Of a stretch of DNA of 64,000 nucleotides, positions 63,383 through 64,000 are shown one piece after another. The position numbers were made by a program, and so were the translations under genes. The stretch comes from Candidatus Enterococcus myersii (lineage in GTDB: Bacteria; Bacillota; Bacilli; Lactobacillales; Enterococcaceae). The number at the start of each line of letters is the position of its first letter. Position 1 is the stretch's first letter. The stretch spans positions 124,001-188,000 of the forward strand of contig NZ_JAFLVT010000008.1 of the NCBI RefSeq assembly GCF_017316025.1, in the 5' to 3' direction. Below the pieces are notes generated by a model. It did no database searches. It worked only from the letters and a program-made list of their open reading frames with translations, and was not told where the DNA came from.

Positions 63383-64000
63383 CTAGTTTTCTTCGATCAT
63401 TGTTGCTTTAATACCAAAACCTGCTAAAATGCGGGCTGCCGTATAGGTGTTTAAGCCTTTGCGGAAAGTTAAGTAAACTTTTTTGTCCGTTGGAATTTCA
63501 GCGATACGTTCCCGCAACTGACTTAAAGGAATATTAGCTGTTGCTTCTACGCTACCACTTTTGGCTTTGCCGGGTTCTCTCACATCTAGGAAATAAGCAT
63601 TTGCTAAATCTTCTTTGGAAATAGCTGCTACTTGGATCGTTTCGGCCACTTTGGTCACTTGGTTAATGCCCACATAACCGGCAATATTCACGACGTCACG
63701 AGAAGAAGAGTAAGGTGGTGAATAAGGGATTTCAAGATCTGGCAAATCAAAGACAGACAAGTTTCCGGTAATGGCAACAGATAGTTGACCAATCCGTTTG
63801 TCGACACCTTTTTTACCAACTGCTTGAGCGCCTAAAATTTTTCCAGTTTGTCCGTCAAAGATTAATTTCAAGTTTAATCGTTCCGCACCAGGATAGAAAT
63901 AGGCGTGGTCAAACGGTGTGATAAAAATTGATTTGTAATTTGTGATACCGGCAGCTTTTAGCATATGTTCAGTTAAACCAGTATAGCTAGCAGTATAATC
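63383..64000 (-). CDS. C-terminal part of CoA-disulfide reductase/NADH oxidase with rhodanese domain
   Basis: The frame runs off the right edge; at least 205 residues are visible. From the edge: the dimerisation domain of the pyridine nucleotide-disulfide oxidoreductase family (TGLTEHMLKAAG, PGAERLNLKLIFDG, GAQAVGKKGVDKRI, DLPDLEIPYSPPYSSSRDV), then a rhodanese-like domain (about the last 90 residues; YFLDVREPGK, NIPLSQLRERI). The position of the rhodanese active-site Cys reads YLTFRKGLNTY, with Phe in its place, so sulfur transfer by this domain is unlikely. CoADR-RHD enzymes normally reduce CoA or persulfides. Confidence 0.85.
   Translation of the reverse strand, partial: DYTASYTGLTEHMLKAAGITNYKSIFITPFDHAYFYPGAERLNLKLIFDGQTGKILGAQAVGKKGVDKRIGQLSVAITGNLSVFDLPDLEIPYSPPYSSSRDVVNIAGYVGINQVTKVAETIQVAAISKEDLANAYFLDVREPGKAKSGSVEATANIPLSQLRERIAEIPTDKKVYLTFRKGLNTYTAARILAGFGIKATMIEEN

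Overview
The window is low-GC Firmicutes DNA, most likely a lactic acid bacterium of the order Lactobacillales and probably Enterococcaceae. The support is strong AGGAGG ribosome binding sites, extended -10 promoters, LAAC/LAGC lipoboxes, an LPxTG surface protein, a T-box leader, an FMN lactate oxidase, a PaiA homologue and UgpB/MalE-type importers. I cannot name the species. No rRNA, tRNA, CRISPR array, IS element or prophage core was seen.

Layout. (1) 1-9193 is a restriction island: the last codons of a gene that could be a McrB-like partner, a McrC/LlaJI-like nuclease, and a complete type I system (hsdM, hsdS, hsdR). hsdS and an inverted, half-length silent hsdS flank a tyrosine recombinase and share a 20-23 bp inverted repeat, the architecture of a phase-variable specificity switch. 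(2) 9282-10221 is a frameshifted SWIM zinc-finger gene, followed by large palindromes. (3) 10495-16319 (minus) is a six-gene operon joining a CUT1-type ABC importer (ATPase, lipoprotein, two permeases) to a UbiA-family prenyltransferase and a cytoplasmic NMT1/THI5-like binding-fold protein. (4) 16840-21096 holds recQ and a HelD-like helicase. (5) 21163-21576 is a tandem array of a ~123 bp palindromic repeat with single copies elsewhere in the window. (6) 21575-23866 holds ohr, a MarR regulator, a PaiA-type acetyltransferase and a B3/B4-domain protein.

(7) 24039-32748 is a complete histidine operon behind a promoter and a His T-box: hisZ-hisG fused in one frame, then hisD, hisC, hisB, hisH, hisA, hisF, hisIE and the PHP phosphatase hisK, closed by a terminator. 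(8) 32779-35912 (minus) is an aromatic amino acid type ABC importer whose leader encodes a 17-residue peptide rich in Phe/Tyr ahead of alternative hairpins ending in a terminator, which looks like ribosome-mediated attenuation. (9) 36187-43535 is a UgpABCE-like importer operon that contains a beta-CASP-like metallo-hydrolase and is followed by a 5'-nucleotidase without a signal peptide. (10) 43800-44960 is lactate oxidase.

(11) 45325-54427 is a cell-wall region: a secreted NlpC/P60 hydrolase with internal repeats and a 2141-residue Cna-B/SpaA-type LPxTG adhesin. (12) 54595-63252 holds small genes: a PepSY lipoprotein, a possible AbrB-like protein, a GNAT enzyme, a TMEM175-like channel, a HicB-like protein, an MFS exporter with a structured leader, an acyltransferase, an alpha/beta hydrolase, a TetR regulator divergent from an ECF S component with two operator palindromes, and a LemA-like protein. 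(13) The window ends inside a CoA-disulfide reductase/NADH-oxidase type gene with a rhodanese domain lacking its cysteine.

The observations most worth following are the hsdS switch, the importer/prenyltransferase operon, the aromatic leader-peptide attenuator, the HisZ-HisG fusion and the dispersed palindromic repeat family.
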